This document shows, piece after piece, positions 53,191-54,345 of a stretch of DNA of 54,345 bases. The stretch lies in contig CAJWAO010000006.1 of NCBI GenBank assembly GCA_913020765.1, positions 1 through 54,345 on the forward strand. Direction: 5' to 3'. Every line of letters begins with the position of its first letter. Position 1 is the stretch's first letter. The position numbers and the translations under genes were made by a program. The notes beneath the pieces were generated by a model. That model saw only the letters and a list, made by a program, of their open reading frames with translations. It did no database searches and was not told where the DNA came from. This stretch comes from an uncultured Flavobacteriales bacterium (lineage in GTDB: Bacteria; Bacteroidota; Bacteroidia; Flavobacteriales_D; Crocinitomicaceae).

Positions 53191-54087
53191 ATGATGGTTA
53201 GGTCTAAAATCTTGATTTATTTGTTGGCATTCTATGTCCTCCTTCAATTTGTTTGGTGGGGTTACCAAATTCTTGATTTAGGAGCGCTTGCCGACCAAAC
53301 GCAAGAGGACACATCGAGAAGAATCATCATGATAATTGGAGAAGGAGGGGTATTTATATTGATCCTCATGGCTGGATTTTGGAAAATTCAACAATCAATT
53401 GCAAAAGAAATTCAATTGTCTCAAAGACAAAATAACTTTATGCTTTCTGTTACCCACGAATTGAAGACTCCGTTAACCTCGACCCAATTGGCACTTCAAA
53501 CACTAAAAAAACGAAACTTGAACACCGAGGTTCGTGAGAACTTAATTGCCAAAGCCCTAAATGCAAATCAAAGACTTTCTTCACTTATTGACAATATCAT
53601 TAATGCTTCGAGATTAGAAAGCAATGATTTTACACCTCGTCTGGAAATATTTCCGTTAAATGCATTTCTGCAAGGCAAAACTGAAGAGCTTAAAATCATA
53701 TATGAGCAGGCTAGTATAGCCCTTATTTGCGAGGTAGATATTATAAATGCAGATGCATATATGCTTGAAACGATATTCAATAACCTACTAGAAAATGCAA
53801 TTAAATATTCAGACGAAAATCCAAAAATAGAGATTGCTGTAAAAAACAAGGGGCAAATGACAGAAATAACTATTGCAGACCAAGGAGTTGGAATTTCAGC
53901 ACAAGAAAAAACACAAATATTTAAGAAGTTTTACCGAGTGGGTAATGAAATATCACGAAGCCAAAAGGGAAGTGGTTTGGGTTTATTCATAACAAGCGAA
54001 TTTGTTCAACTTCATAAAGGGCGTATCAAATGCGAAAACAACAATCCCAAAGGGACAAAATTTATCATCGAATTACCACATGGATAA
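53191..54087 (+). CDS. Sensor histidine kinase
   Basis: A 298-residue membrane kinase with two helices (about 6-27 and 45-65) around a very short outer loop, so sensing may be within the membrane or by partners. The HisKA domain has the phospho-accepting His in [11 protein letters not shown] (about 89) and the ATPase domain has N box [12 protein letters not shown]1 DQGVGIS and G2 GSGLGLFI. No response regulator is next to it in the window. A second ATG follows the first directly. Its last 8 bases overlap gpmI, so the two are coupled. Confidence 0.92.
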   Translation: MMVRSKILIYLLAFYVLLQFVWWGYQILDLGALADQTQEDTSRRIIMIIGEGGVFILILMAGFWKIQQSIAKEIQLSQRQNNFMLSVTHELKTPLTSTQLALQTLKKRNLNTEVRENLIAKALNANQRLSSLIDNIINASRLESNDFTPRLEIFPLNAFLQGKTEELKIIYEQASIALICEVDIINADAYMLETIFNNLLENAIKYSDENPKIEIAVKNKGQMTEITIADQGVGISAQEKTQIFKKFYRVGNEISRSQKGSGLGLFITSEFVQLHKGRIKCENNNPKGTKFIIELPHG

Positions 54088-54345
54088 TAAAATTGGCTTG
54101 ATCATTTTAGATGGTTGGGGTATCGGAAATAAAGATGAAACGGATGCTATTCATACGGCTCGAACACCATATTTTGATAAACTAATTGAGCAATATCCTA
54201 GTGCACAACTCACCACCTACGGGGAGGCTGTTGGATTGCCCGAAGGACAAATGGGAAACTCTGAGGTTGGGCATTTAAATATCGGTGCAGGACGAATTGT
54301 TTATCAGGAATTGACAAGAATCAATAAAAGCATTCAAGATAAAAC
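54080..54345 (+). CDS. gpmI: 2,3-bisphosphoglycerate-independent phosphoglycerate mutase, partial
   Basis: N-terminal 88 residues of the cofactor-independent mutase of glycolysis, cut by the right window edge. The start [20 protein letters not shown] has the first metal Asp (LILDGWG-type motif) and [17 protein letters not shown] carries the catalytic Ser that forms the phospho-enzyme. It overlaps the end of the histidine kinase gene by 8 bases, suggesting cotranscription with the envelope genes upstream. Confidence 0.95.
   Translation, partial: MDNKIGLIILDGWGIGNKDETDAIHTARTPYFDKLIEQYPSAQLTTYGEAVGLPEGQMGNSEVGHLNIGAGRIVYQELTRINKSIQDK

Overview
The window is a 54 kb, AT-rich chromosomal segment of a Bacteroidota bacterium, most likely a marine-type member of the Flavobacteriales. 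Lineage markers seen in the sequence are the MurF-alanine racemase fusion, a SprE/PorW gliding and type IX secretion lipoprotein, alternative complex III (ActABCDEF) leading into cytochrome oxidase genes, a DUF2723 protein, DUF3109 and DUF4837 proteins, and promoters of the TTTG / TAnnTTTG type used by the Bacteroidota primary sigma factor. The family cannot be fixed from this window alone. No insertion sequence, integrase, prophage, CRISPR array or rRNA was seen. The content is housekeeping and coding density is high; no stretch without a gene exceeds 300 bases (the longest are 23638-23871 and 2080-2296).

Layout. 1-2079: start of an F-type ATP synthase operon on the minus strand (atpB, atpE, atpF, partial atpH) with its own promoter. 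2297-4975: protoporphyrinogen oxidase, then a putative type IX-secreted protein and methylmalonyl-CoA epimerase. 4972-13396: a minus-strand run of tdk, murF-alr, an outer-membrane-like protein, ferritin, and a very large receptor that joins a Reg_prop/Y_Y_Y sensor to a class III nucleotide cyclase and an HD phosphohydrolase. 13551-14840: a secreted M28 peptidase. 14835-18465: sprE/porW, a bactofilin, an AtpI-like protein and a small membrane protein, a block usually expected next to atpB but here about 13 kb away. 18526-23637: yebC, engB, a divergent MerR-B12 (CarH-like) regulator and leuS.

23638-23871 holds a textbook sigma-54 promoter followed by about 100 bases without a credible ORF and a strong intrinsic terminator, so a small RNA gene is proposed. 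23872-29744: a UbiA-like membrane protein, a family 2 glycosyltransferase, and the group tatA, gatA, mltD, DUF4837. 29816-34225: infB, nusA, rimP (order of transcription rimP-nusA-infB), preceded by a promoter and an intrinsic terminator inside the leader. 34347-34937: a DUF3109 protein. 34934-46846: the respiratory operon actABCDEF-coxB-coxA, which takes electrons from menaquinol through alternative complex III to cytochrome c and oxygen and so supplies the proton gradient used by the ATP synthase at the left edge. 47047-48607: a SPOR protein, thiL and tRNA-Gln. 48779-54345: a plus-strand operon with DUF2723 protein, polysaccharide deacetylase, sensor histidine kinase and the start of gpmI.

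The most interesting points are the cyclase-HD receptor (with an altered transition-state arginine) sitting 12 bases behind ferritin, the sigma-54 small RNA, the attenuator in the rimP-nusA-infB leader, the CarH-like regulator with no carotenoid genes beside it, a Crp/Fnr-like site about 40 bases upstream of the predicted start of the respiratory operon, a long helical insertion inside the CoxB copper domain, and four convergent gene pairs whose stop codons overlap.
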